Source: an uncultured Methylococcaceae bacterium
Lineage (GTDB): Bacteria; Pseudomonadota; Gammaproteobacteria; Methylococcales; Methylomonadaceae
Length of the DNA stretch: 64,000 nucleotides
Direction: 5' to 3'
Assembly: GCA_903917345.1 (NCBI GenBank)
Contig: CAIXAE010000008.1
Coordinates: forward strand, 248,001-312,000
Below, piece after piece: positions 21,074 through 29,733 of this stretch; the stretch's first letter is position 1; each line of letters starts with the position of its first letter. The position numbers and the translations under genes are program-made. The notes beneath the pieces were generated by a model. It ran no database searches. It saw only the letters and a program-made list of their open reading frames with translations, and was not told the DNA's origin.

Positions 21074-21192
21074 TTATTAATATAGATTTTAATATTCTTG
21101 TAATCAGCGCGTAATCAATCAATCGTATTGTTATATCACTATACTCATCATCAACTGTTTCTCAATTAAAACTTCTAGCACCCTAAAAATTC

Positions 21193-22785
21193 ATGAAAAA
21201 TATAGCTTATAAGTACTTAACTGAGGAATCTAAAACTTGGTTATTACCCATATTGTCAGGTGTTTTTATAGGCACTAGTTATATTCCATTCCCACCTTGG
21301 GCTTCTTTATTTTGCTTTGTTCCGTTATGGATCTTCTGGCAAAAACAATCGCGTTTAAAACCAGTCATTTTAGGTGGATTGCTAACAGCCTTTGTATTTA
21401 CTCTAATTGGTTTTAATTGGGTTGCACTCACACTACATGAATTTGCTCATTTAGATTGGCCTTTCGCAATATTAGGCGTGATTATCTATGCACTCATTGC
21501 ACATTTATATGTACCGCTAGCAGGACTCATCTGGTTTTTAGCTCAACAAAAGCTCAGAATGACACATTATTTGTCTTTAAGTTTATTGACTTTAATAACA
21601 ATACTTTGTGAAACTTATTCCTTAACACTTTTTGATTGGAACTTTGGTTACTCTTGGTACGGTGCCAATTTACCACTATTTCATTGGGCAGAATATATCG
21701 GTTTTAGCGGTCTGAGTGCGGCGACTTTGCTCTGCAATTTACCTCTCTATATTGCATGGCAACAACGAAAACGACTAAAAGGTAAACTCATATTTGCTAG
21801 CGTGTTAATAGGATTCATTATTTTGAATATGGGTGGAATGGCTCTAAAAGCGAGAATTCCACAACCAGATGCTTTCGCAACAACTTTATTAGTACAAGCA
21901 AGTACTGAGAACTCAGAAAAACTAGCCGCTGAACTAGGTAAAGGTTATAGCCAAGAAATTCTTAATCGATACGCAAGACTGACTGATGAAGCGCTTAAAT
22001 CGCATAGCGATACCCATATAGATTTCGCTGTATGGCCGGAAACGGCTTTTCCTGCATTATTAGGCCCGCAATTTAAACAAAATAGATTACCAGCTGCACT
22101 TACAAAATTTCTGCAAGAAAGACAACTACCCTTGATTACAGGTGCATACAGTATTGATAATAAATCACAACTGATCACTAATTCTTTATTTGTGTTGGAT
22201 AAAGAAGGTGAAATTGTATCGCCACATTACAGTAAAACAATATTATTGGCTTTTGGTGAATACATACCAGGAGAACAATACTTTCCCCAAATTAGAGATT
22301 GGTTACCTGCGACCGGACATTTTGCAAGAGGCTCAGGCCCGAATCAACTGCTCGAATGGAATGGGTTTAAAATGGGCGCTCAAATATGTTATGAAAGTTT
22401 GTTCCCAGCATTTTCTAGATCACTTGCACAACTGGGCGCACAATTTATTGTTAATGTAACAAATGATTCGTGGTACGGCACATGGCAAGAACCCTATCAG
22501 CACTTCTATATGACATTAGCTCGAGGAATAGAATTTCGTAGACCCGTGTTGAGAGTTACAAATACAGGCATATCAACAGTTAGCTTGGCCTCTGGTGAAA
22601 TCCTAGAAAGATCACCTATTCATGAACCTTGGACAGGTATTTATCAAATACCCTACTTAAAAAATCCACCCATCACTTTTTACCAAACGTACTTCTGGTT
22701 AGTACCGGTTTTATTATGGGTTTGTTTGTTTTCGTTGTTGGGTATAGGAATCAAAAATAGACGCATCATAAGTAACTTCAAGTGA
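21193..22785 (+). CDS. lnt: Apolipoprotein N-acyltransferase
   Basis: A 530-residue inner-membrane enzyme that adds the third acyl chain to lipoproteins. The N-terminal half holds about six membrane helices (residues 15-220), followed by a periplasmic nitrilase-like domain. The catalytic triad is visible with correct spacing: Glu283 in WPETAFP, Lys348 in HYSKTILLAFGEYIPGE and Cys399 in GAQICYESLFP. A final helix lies near residue 500. It is complete and of normal length, but it is not next to the corC/ybeX gene that usually precedes it, and no good ribosome site precedes the ATG. Confidence 0.93.
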   Translation: MKNIAYKYLTEESKTWLLPILSGVFIGTSYIPFPPWASLFCFVPLWIFWQKQSRLKPVILGGLLTAFVFTLIGFNWVALTLHEFAHLDWPFAILGVIIYALIAHLYVPLAGLIWFLAQQKLRMTHYLSLSLLTLITILCETYSLTLFDWNFGYSWYGANLPLFHWAEYIGFSGLSAATLLCNLPLYIAWQQRKRLKGKLIFASVLIGFIILNMGGMALKARIPQPDAFATTLLVQASTENSEKLAAELGKGYSQEILNRYARLTDEALKSHSDTHIDFAVWPETAFPALLGPQFKQNRLPAALTKFLQERQLPLITGAYSIDNKSQLITNSLFVLDKEGEIVSPHYSKTILLAFGEYIPGEQYFPQIRDWLPATGHFARGSGPNQLLEWNGFKMGAQICYESLFPAFSRSLAQLGAQFIVNVTNDSWYGTWQEPYQHFYMTLARGIEFRRPVLRVTNTGISTVSLASGEILERSPIHEPWTGIYQIPYLKNPPITFYQTYFWLVPVLLWVCLFSLLGIGIKNRRIISNFK

Positions 22786-22800
22786 GCTTGATAAATACCA

Positions 22801-22830
22801 GTCTTCTTTTATATTTATTTAAAAGTAGAC
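22801..22830. terminator. Weak hairpin between convergent lnt and csgG
   Basis: GTCTTCTTTT (22801-22810) pairs with AAAAGTAGAC (22821-22830) with one mismatch. It is AT-rich and lies midway in a 64-bp convergent gap. Terminator function is possible in both directions but not strong. Confidence 0.35.
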
Positions 22831-22849
22831 TTTGAAAGTTTAATAACGA

Positions 22850-23761
22850 CTAGTCATTTTTTATTTGTTTTTGCGTACCATAATCTAGTAATTCAGTTTT
22901 ATAGTAATTGATATCCAAGTACTTTTCTAACAACAAGGGTTTTTTACCAGGATCAGCTAATTCCCACGTATTTTTTATCAAACCCTCCATTATCAAAGCA
23001 TAGACACATGCTTCAATAGACTCAAGCACTGCCATTTGTGGAGGCTCATTACTAGTGATACCTGCTTCCAGCTCAAGCAATCTTTGATAACTTACAAAAC
23101 GATACAACCCAGAGTCCAATTGCATTGATAAAATAGTTTTCCTACTGTCCACATGATTGAGTACTTCACCATTACTGACAGAAACCGCTCGTAACATTGT
23201 TGTAACTGTGTCCCGTCTAAATTCTGTTGACCCACCCACACCAAAATATTTAGCACCAACTCCGCCTGTCAGTAAATTAGTCTCATAGGCTATAACGCCA
23301 CCCTCTAATATAACAGGGGCATATAGCATGGGAGGTAAGTTAAATATTTTGTGCTCCGCTCGCTCTTTTTCAGATACGTAAGCCTCTCGAGTTTGATTAA
23401 TTATTTTTCTTTCGTTTAATAAATCAGTTAAACCTTCTCGTTCAAGTACTGTAAACCACTTTCCATTACCTGCTTCCATTAATGCACGCATTAACATGGA
23501 GGTACCACCCTGTGTTACAGCTGTAGAATATTGAGTTATCGTATCATTACTTTTATATTGCCCTGTTTGATCACGGAACTTATAAATAGCAACGATAATT
23601 GGTTTTTTTGGAGCCGGTAAAGATCTTAAAATATCCGAAATTTGAGATCGATAATCAACTGTTGCCTTATCTGAACTAATTGGTTGAATATCTGTAGAGC
23701 AAGATATTATAGAAGTACTGATAAAAGCGCTAAAGACTACTATAAAAAAAATATTATTCAT
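22850..23761 (-). CDS. csgG: Curli secretion pore lipoprotein CsgG
   Basis: A 303-residue outer-membrane lipoprotein forming the nonameric pore through which curli subunits leave the cell. The lipobox is SIISC (lipidated Cys about residue 21). Strongly conserved CsgG blocks are present: WFTVLEREGLTDLLNERKII (about residue 102), APVILEGGVIAYETN and GGVGAKYFGVGGSTEFRRD (about 147-185; this region contributes the barrel and periplasmic vestibule). It is slightly longer than the E. coli protein (277), with an acidic and lysine-rich C-terminal extension. It overlaps csgF by 4 bp (ATGA). Confidence 0.95.
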   Translation of the reverse strand: MNNIFFIVVFSAFISTSIISCSTDIQPISSDKATVDYRSQISDILRSLPAPKKPIIVAIYKFRDQTGQYKSNDTITQYSTAVTQGGTSMLMRALMEAGNGKWFTVLEREGLTDLLNERKIINQTREAYVSEKERAEHKIFNLPPMLYAPVILEGGVIAYETNLLTGGVGAKYFGVGGSTEFRRDTVTTMLRAVSVSNGEVLNHVDSRKTILSMQLDSGLYRFVSYQRLLELEAGITSNEPPQMAVLESIEACVYALIMEGLIKNTWELADPGKKPLLLEKYLDINYYKTELLDYGTQKQIKND

Positions 23762-24195
23762 GGTGCAACTAAATAAGGTACAGAAAAAACGGTATTTGAT
23801 ATCCCATCTGAAATGGTGATCGTCATATTGCCACTTGAATCAGGACTAGACGTAGACAAAGTGTAACCACCTGAAAGTGGGACTGTAACATTCGGTATTA
23901 TGTAACCGTTAGCATCAATATAAGAGGCGTTTATAGCTTTTGCCTCTGCCGTACTTAAAGCGGAAAGTATTGCAGTTTGCACTTTACTAGCGAACAATTG
24001 TAAAGGAGTTTGTGTTGCTGATGGTATAACTGGAGCTTTGTAACCATTTTGAGCATTAGCTTCATTTAGCAATACAACACCTTTATTAGCATCACCTCCG
24101 ATAAAACTGGGATTTGCAAATCGATGCGTCAATTGGTCTGCCAATACAGCAACAGAAAATGCCATCAAAATAATAAAACTTAACAGAAACTTCAA
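23758..24195 (-). CDS. csgF: Curli assembly factor CsgF
   Basis: A 145-residue secreted protein with a signal peptide ending VLA-D. The mature N-terminus carries the pore-binding motif LTHRFANPSFIGG, corresponding to FRNPNFGG of E. coli CsgF, then LNEANAQNGYKAP. In E. coli CsgF caps the CsgG pore and links nucleation to the cell surface. The C-terminal half is variable, as usual. It overlaps csgE and csgG by 4 bp each, so the three are translationally coupled. Confidence 0.92.
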   Translation of the reverse strand: MKFLLSFIILMAFSVAVLADQLTHRFANPSFIGGDANKGVVLLNEANAQNGYKAPVIPSATQTPLQLFASKVQTAILSALSTAEAKAINASYIDANGYIIPNVTVPLSGGYTLSTSSPDSSGNMTITISDGISNTVFSVPYLVAP

Positions 24196-24572
24196 TTGAT
24201 TCCCTCCAGACCTTTTAATGCTTCTTTGTTTTCGAATATATAACTTTCAATTTTTTCTCTTGCATCTAAGGCTTTAGCATCAATTGCATTAGCCACGAAC
24301 CCAACTCTATCTTCAAAAACAACATCGTTATCGATTTCTATCCACACTACATTGCCTGAAATATTATCAGGTCTTTCTCTAACAGAGATATTGCCCGGAA
24401 AGTATGGTGGCTCCCAGCCATTGAGTAATTCATCGTAAAATAATTGACCTACACGTGAAATAACTTGATCAGTAATTAACCCATCTATTAAAACATCTTG
24501 ATCTGCCGCAACAACATTAGGAATACGTAAAAGCGAAATCAAAATTAATAAATAAACTTTAACAATGCGCAT
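24192..24572 (-). CDS. csgE: Curli periplasmic adaptor CsgE
   Basis: A 126-residue protein with a signal peptide (cleaved near VAA-DQ). The family pattern is clear: GLITDQVISRVGQLFYDELLNGW, then GNISVRERPDNISGNVVWIEIDNDVVF, matching the E. coli CsgE core. CsgE forms a ring that gates the CsgG channel and delivers subunits. There is no good ribosome site at the ATG. A separate promoter-like TATAAT lies 50 bp upstream. First gene of csgEFG. Confidence 0.9.
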   Translation of the reverse strand: MRIVKVYLLILISLLRIPNVVAADQDVLIDGLITDQVISRVGQLFYDELLNGWEPPYFPGNISVRERPDNISGNVVWIEIDNDVVFEDRVGFVANAIDAKALDAREKIESYIFENKEALKGLEGIN

Positions 24573-24621
24573 CTAAAAGATATATCAATTTTGATTATGT
24601 GGGACTTTAAATCTTAAAATT

Positions 24622-24649
24622 ATTATATCCTTCCAATACAGGTTTGTAT
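24622..24649 (-). promoter_or_regulatory. -10 element and palindrome in front of csgEFG
   Basis: On the minus strand a perfect TATAAT (24627-24622) lies 50 bp before csgE. Upstream of it, where a -35 box would be, is the palindrome ATACA-N4-TGTAT (24636-24649). There is no recognisable -35. The combination suggests a regulated promoter separate from that of the curlin gene. Confidence 0.4.
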
Positions 24650-24698
24650 ATTTTTGAATATTTAATTTAACCTAAAAAAAACAAAAAACTGAGTTCCA

Positions 24699-24733
24699 AA
24701 AAACCTCAACTCTAAATTAAAGCTGAGGTTTTT
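24699..24733 (-). terminator. Intrinsic terminator after the curlin gene
   Basis: AAAAACCTCA (24699-24708) pairs perfectly with TGAGGTTTTT (24724-24733) around a 15-nt loop. On the minus strand it ends in a T-run and lies 24 nt after the stop of the curlin-like gene. It may limit read-through into csgEFG so that the structural subunit is made in excess. Confidence 0.65.
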
Positions 24734-24757
24734 GATAATGATCAATTTAAAGATCCA

Positions 24758-25378
24758 TTACTGAGCAATACTGTATACCAGATTTTCACCGTGTGTTGCT
24801 AAGTTCATAATCGATCCTGCTACAGATTGTGTCAGAATTAGATTGTTATAATTTCCATCATTACTAACATTTGCAACAGCACTAGTAGTCGTTTGTGTCA
24901 GAGAAACCATATTATTGGATCCCAAAACAGAAATTGTAGCTACATCATTATTCCCTATTTGAGAAACGTTAATTGTATTTTTAGTAGTAGTTGCTGATGT
25001 TGTTGCTAATGCTTGAGTTAAATCTGCAAAACTCCCAACATTAACTCCATTAATATCATGAGAACTACCATGCTGCCCATTAGCTATATTGTTCCCAGGC
25101 ATAGTTGCGTTTATAACCACATTTGCCGAGTTACCCGTACCTGTTTGAGTGATTGTGTTGTAATTATCAGAAACATCACCTTGCACTAGGCTTATTAAGT
25201 TGGCAGAACTGCCTCCATCCTGCTGAATCATTAAACTACTCGATGTACTGCTAGTATTGGTCTCTTGGGTACCTGCAATCTGATAAAGATCAATTCTTGA
25301 TACTAAAGTAGCATTGTCAGCGTTTACAACACCGCAAAAACTGGTAAGTACAGCAACAGCTAATATACTTTTTTTCAT
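24758..25378 (-). CDS. Curlin-like fibre subunit (CsgA/CsgB family)
   Basis: A 206-residue secreted protein with a signal peptide ending VNA-D (residue 20/21). The mature chain is rich in Asn, Ser, Thr, Gln and Gly and carries curlin-type repeats with the spaced pattern N-x-I-x-x-x-Q-x-G-x-N-x-x-x-x: MIQQDGGSSANLISLVQ (about 50-66), NYNTITQTGTGNSANVVI (about 72-89), NTINVSQIGNNDVATISV (about 133-150) and NYNNLILTQS (about 176-185). Two linkers rich in Thr and Ser interrupt them. Whether it nucleates like CsgB or builds the fibre like CsgA cannot be decided, since only one such gene is present here. A strong AGGAAAG site precedes the ATG. Confidence 0.8.
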   Translation of the reverse strand: MKKSILAVAVLTSFCGVVNADNATLVSRIDLYQIAGTQETNTSSTSSSLMIQQDGGSSANLISLVQGDVSDNYNTITQTGTGNSANVVINATMPGNNIANGQHGSSHDINGVNVGSFADLTQALATTSATTTKNTINVSQIGNNDVATISVLGSNNMVSLTQTTTSAVANVSNDGNYNNLILTQSVAGSIMNLATHGENLVYSIAQ

Positions 25379-25749
25379 TTTACTTTCCTATTTTAAATTA
25401 ATTAAAAATAACTTCTTATGTGAAGCTACCCTTGTTAAAAAACTATCTTTCTTATTGAAACAAACTAATACGTACTAATATTTTTTCCGATCTTTAACTG
25501 AGCCTTATAAATAAACACTAGCGTTTCATCTAAAAAGCTTAAGCACGGTTAAATATTAATCGAGAAAAAATAAATGTCAATAAGTTTTTTAACAAAAAAT
25601 TTAAATTAATTTAACTTTTATATTTTGCAATCCTAAGAAATTAAACAAACATAAATTCAATCATATATAAAAATAATCAAAAAATTAAAAAATTAAAAAA
25701 TTAAATATAACAACAAATAAATAAATAAAACAAAAAACCATAAGTATCA
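25379..25749. other. Very AT-rich upstream region of the curlin gene
   Basis: This 371-bp gap between hrpA and the curlin gene has no convincing gene. It contains a direct repeat ACTAATA-CGT-ACTAATA (25464-25480, 10-bp period) about 90 bp before the curlin ATG, and three exact tandem copies of AAAAAATT (25679-25702) followed by AAAT repeats. Such AT-rich, possibly bent DNA is usual upstream of curli genes, where nucleoid proteins bind. No clear -35/-10 pair could be assigned. Confidence 0.5.
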
Positions 25750-28700
25750 TTAAGTTAATAAATCATCCCAGAATCCATCCATACGCTTGTCAGACACAGG
25801 AAAGGTCGTTTTTAATGATTGAGCATAAAGAGATACCCTATACTCTTCGAGAGCCCATCGGTAAAAAATTTTCTCGGGAATGATGTAGTTTTTTCTAGAA
25901 ACCCCCTCAATATGAACCCAAAATCTTTTAGAACATCGATTAATATCCTGAGATTTCTGCTGATTTGTGTCGCGTTTATCAATTCGATGTTGAATTGCCT
26001 TTAAATAACGCGGAATTTGTTTCATTGATTGATAGGGGGTATGCCTAATAAATCCAACATAAACCAGTAAGTCTAGTTGCTGATTAACATCAATAACTAA
26101 TGGATCATTGGATTTAAAGCTTTTCTCAAGAATTTTCTTAATCTCCCCGTACTCTTTCATGATATCTAAAGCGAGTTGACCGACCTCATTAACAATAGAC
26201 AATAATTTAGGTTTATTTTCCTTAATAGTTTTGTCAAAGGCTTGTTGAGTTCGTATGACTTTACCCTCAATAAAAACACCATAGAAAATCAAAAACAACA
26301 TATCTTCTTTATAAGACGCTATTTCCGTTAATTGCCCCTGCGATAAACGAGTGATTAAAGGATGTTTAGGTAGACGATTATAAGTTAACTCAGCGACTGC
26401 AGATTGCGGCATATTTTTAAGAATATAAGTACAATCTTTTCTAAGTTGCAATTGCAATAAACGCATCAAGCCTAACTGATGATGTAAATCAGCTTTTTGT
26501 TGGGTATCAAATATCCGCACACCTACCGCATCGCCCTCATCAATAATGGCCGGATACCCAATAAAGCTTTGGCCCTTCTGAATAAATTGATAGGTCTCAG
26601 GTAGATCATCAAATCCCCACTGAACGTAACCTGTAAAATTCAACTCATCCGTGGCAATTTGATCAAAACTATGTTCGGCTTTGACTGCATGTTTGGTTTG
26701 TAGTTGCTTTAAGTCACGTCCATAATCTAGTAACTGTCCTTGATCATCAACAACTCTAAAATTCATTTTTAAATGATCAGTTAAGGTTTCGAAACTCCAC
26801 TCATTAAGTGGTATAGCCTCACCGGTCAATTTTCTTAAACGATTGCCTAGCCACTCTTGTAATAAACCTTTATAGTCCGGCTCTATGTCTAAACACTGTT
26901 TAACCATTTGAGGCACAGGCACAAAATGCTTTCTAATATTTTTAGGTAGGGCTTTAACCAAAGCAATACACTTTTCTTCTAATAATCCTGGCACCAACCA
27001 GTCAAAAGGAATGGAGGTTAATTGGTTTAATTGATGAACCGGGATAATTGCGGTAACCCCATCTTCATCATGTCCAGGTTCAAATCGATATTGCAAACTA
27101 ATAGTTAGATTACCAATCTTTTTACTATCCGGAAAATCCCATTCATTAACATACCCAGCATCCTTTTCTCGAGTTAAATCTTCTTTAGTTAAAAACAAAA
27201 ACTTTGGATTAGTGCGCTCAACCGTTTTACGCCAGGTATCTAAAGTGACACCGCTGATAATTTCTGCAGGTAATTTCTGATCATAAAATTGATACAGCCA
27301 TTGCTCATCCTCAACCAAATCAACGCGCCGACCTTTATGCTGAATCATACCCACTTCTTCTAAAAGCTTCTGATTCTCTCTATAAAATGGTGCATTACTA
27401 TGATATTCATGATCAACTAACGCAGACCTTATAAATATCTCCCTAGCTGCTTTAGGGTCAACATGATCATAAGGAATCTTTCGTCCAGCTTGCAGGGTTA
27501 AACCGTATAACAACGTTCTAGCTGACACCATAGAACGCGCAGATTTCTTTTCCCAATGCGGATCATAGTAATTATGCTTTACTAAATGTCCCGCACAATG
27601 CTCAATCCATTCGGGCTCAATGCGAGCGACATTACGAGCATAGACTTTACTGGTTTCGACTTGTTCAGCCGCCATAATCCATTTCGGCTTTAACTTGTGT
27701 AAGCCAGAACCGGGAAAAATAAAAAATTTAAGCCCCCTAGCACCTAAATATTCATACTGCTCATGCCTAAATCCAATGTTAGATAATAAGCCTGTTAATA
27801 AGGCCCGATGAATCTTTTCATATCCGGCATCTTCAGTATTGGGGTGCAACTTTAGATCACTTTTAATCACCTGCATAATCTGAGCATGAATATCAAACCA
27901 CTCACGCATTCGAATATATGATAAAAAATTATCCGTACAATACTTTCGGAGTTTATTGTTCGATAAATGCTTCTTTTGTTGCTCAAAAGTATTCCAGATA
28001 TTAAGCATCGTTAAGAAATCAGATTCTGGATGTCTAAAAACCGCGTGCTTCGCTTCTGCTTGCGCCATCTTATCCGCAGGCTTTTCTCGAGGATCTTGCA
28101 CACTCAAGACAGAAACAATGATCGCCACTTCCATCAAGCAATGTTCTTCGGCAGCAGCTAGTAACATACGAGCTAACTTGGGATCAGTCGGCAATTTGGC
28201 TAATTGTTTGCCAACTTCAGTTAATTTTCCGGACTTATCTAAAGCATTAACTTCGTGTAGAACATTTTTACCATCTCGGATCATCTTATCATCCGGTGGC
28301 TCTATAAAAGGGAATGCCTCAATATCACCCAAATTTAAAGCAATCATTTGTAAGATGACCGCTGATAAATTAGTGCGCATAATTTCCGGTTCGGTAAACT
28401 CGGGTCTCGCTAAATAATCCTCATGTGAATATAAACGAATACAAATCCCTTCAGCGACACGACCACAACGCCCTGCCCTTTGATTAGCACTTGATTGAGA
28501 AATACGCTCGATCGGTAAGCGTTGGATTTTACTTCGATGACTATACCGACTAATTCTAGCGTGTCCCGTATCAATCACACAGCGAATACCAGGCACAGTT
28601 AATGATGTTTCCGCCACGTTAGTTGCTAAAACAATACGAACTTTACCGCCCTTAGGATTAAATACCCGCTCTTGTTCACTCACACTCAATTTAGAATATA

Positions 28701-29682
28701 AGGGTAAAATTTCGTATTGAGTCGGATGATGTTTCTTTAAAGATTCCGTGGTCTCTCTAATTTCACGCTCACCACTTAAAAAAATCAAAATATCACCGCG
28801 CATATCTCGATACAACTCATCTACCGCATCTAAAATAGCATGCTGTAACTCATCTATCGTTTCATCAACTTCTTCACCCTCCAAAGGTTCTTTAGTGATA
28901 ATAGGTCGATAACGCATATCTACTGGATAGGTTCTACCAGACACTTCAATAATAGGCGCATCATTAAAATGCGTAGAAAAGCGCTGAGTATCAATGGTTG
29001 CAGAAGTGACGATAACTTTTAAATCAGGGCGTTTGGGCAATAACCACTTTAAATAACCCAACAAAAAATCGATATTTAAACTACGCTCATGGGCCTCATC
29101 AATAATAATAACTTCATACTGGCTTAAATAAGGATCATTTTGAGATTCCGCCAGTAAGATACCGTCGGTCATCAACTTAACTAAAGAGTCGGTGTGCGTT
29201 TTATCATTAAACCGGATTTTATAACCAACAGATTTGCCCATCGGTTCACCCAGTTCTTCAGCAATTCGATCAGCAACCGTCCGAGCAGCAATTCTTCTGG
29301 GTTGAGTATGACCAATAAAACCACCGGCACCTAAACCAATTGATAAACAAATCTTCGGTAATTGCGTAGTTTTACCCGACCCTGTTTCACCACAGACAAT
29401 AACCACTTGATTGGATTTAATGAGCTGAGCTATATCATCCTTTTTACCCGTGACCGGTAAATCAGGAAAATTAAGCGGAGGAATACTAGAAAGACGCTTG
29501 TTTCTATTAGCAACGGAGCGTTCAATTCGTCCAGCTAAAATACTTAATGGTGACGAACAGTCTTTATTTTTTTTAAGTTCGTTTCTTAAACGATCGAGTT
29601 GCCTTTTAAGACTATGTCTATCTTGATTAAGACAGAGAGAAATTTGCTGGGTGAGTTGCTTGAAAAGTTCTAAAGAGGCCAT
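25750..29682 (-). CDS. hrpA: ATP-dependent RNA helicase HrpA
   Basis: A 1310-residue DEAH-box helicase; E. coli HrpA is about 1300. Walker A is GETGSGKTTQ (about residue 98), DEAH follows near 195, motif III SAT near 227, and motif VI is QRAGRCGR near 390. HA2 and OB-fold regions follow, and the long C-terminal DUF3418 part is complete. HrpA has been linked to mRNA processing and ribosome rescue. The ATG at 29682 is preferred to a TTG one codon upstream. It lies 51 bp after the short Hsp70 gene on the same strand. Confidence 0.95.
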   Translation of the reverse strand: MASLELFKQLTQQISLCLNQDRHSLKRQLDRLRNELKKNKDCSSPLSILAGRIERSVANRNKRLSSIPPLNFPDLPVTGKKDDIAQLIKSNQVVIVCGETGSGKTTQLPKICLSIGLGAGGFIGHTQPRRIAARTVADRIAEELGEPMGKSVGYKIRFNDKTHTDSLVKLMTDGILLAESQNDPYLSQYEVIIIDEAHERSLNIDFLLGYLKWLLPKRPDLKVIVTSATIDTQRFSTHFNDAPIIEVSGRTYPVDMRYRPIITKEPLEGEEVDETIDELQHAILDAVDELYRDMRGDILIFLSGEREIRETTESLKKHHPTQYEILPLYSKLSVSEQERVFNPKGGKVRIVLATNVAETSLTVPGIRCVIDTGHARISRYSHRSKIQRLPIERISQSSANQRAGRCGRVAEGICIRLYSHEDYLARPEFTEPEIMRTNLSAVILQMIALNLGDIEAFPFIEPPDDKMIRDGKNVLHEVNALDKSGKLTEVGKQLAKLPTDPKLARMLLAAAEEHCLMEVAIIVSVLSVQDPREKPADKMAQAEAKHAVFRHPESDFLTMLNIWNTFEQQKKHLSNNKLRKYCTDNFLSYIRMREWFDIHAQIMQVIKSDLKLHPNTEDAGYEKIHRALLTGLLSNIGFRHEQYEYLGARGLKFFIFPGSGLHKLKPKWIMAAEQVETSKVYARNVARIEPEWIEHCAGHLVKHNYYDPHWEKKSARSMVSARTLLYGLTLQAGRKIPYDHVDPKAAREIFIRSALVDHEYHSNAPFYRENQKLLEEVGMIQHKGRRVDLVEDEQWLYQFYDQKLPAEIISGVTLDTWRKTVERTNPKFLFLTKEDLTREKDAGYVNEWDFPDSKKIGNLTISLQYRFEPGHDEDGVTAIIPVHQLNQLTSIPFDWLVPGLLEEKCIALVKALPKNIRKHFVPVPQMVKQCLDIEPDYKGLLQEWLGNRLRKLTGEAIPLNEWSFETLTDHLKMNFRVVDDQGQLLDYGRDLKQLQTKHAVKAEHSFDQIATDELNFTGYVQWGFDDLPETYQFIQKGQSFIGYPAIIDEGDAVGVRIFDTQQKADLHHQLGLMRLLQLQLRKDCTYILKNMPQSAVAELTYNRLPKHPLITRLSQGQLTEIASYKEDMLFLIFYGVFIEGKVIRTQQAFDKTIKENKPKLLSIVNEVGQLALDIMKEYGEIKKILEKSFKSNDPLVIDVNQQLDLLVYVGFIRHTPYQSMKQIPRYLKAIQHRIDKRDTNQQKSQDINRCSKRFWVHIEGVSRKNYIIPEKIFYRWALEEYRVSLYAQSLKTTFPVSDKRMDGFWDDLLT

Positions 29683-29733
29683 CAAATACAGGATATAAAA
29701 ATGAAAGATTATATCCTATATGATCTAATGACT

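Noticed and set aside
20941-21192. ACTGT/ACAGT palindromes first read as an operator for lnt
   Set aside because: The same bases form a better, directional 11-bp direct-repeat array on the minus strand, so the Pho-box reading was preferred.
27956-28417. Plus-strand frame of 153 codons
   Set aside because: It is antisense to the conserved helicase region of hrpA, with no ribosome site or family resemblance.
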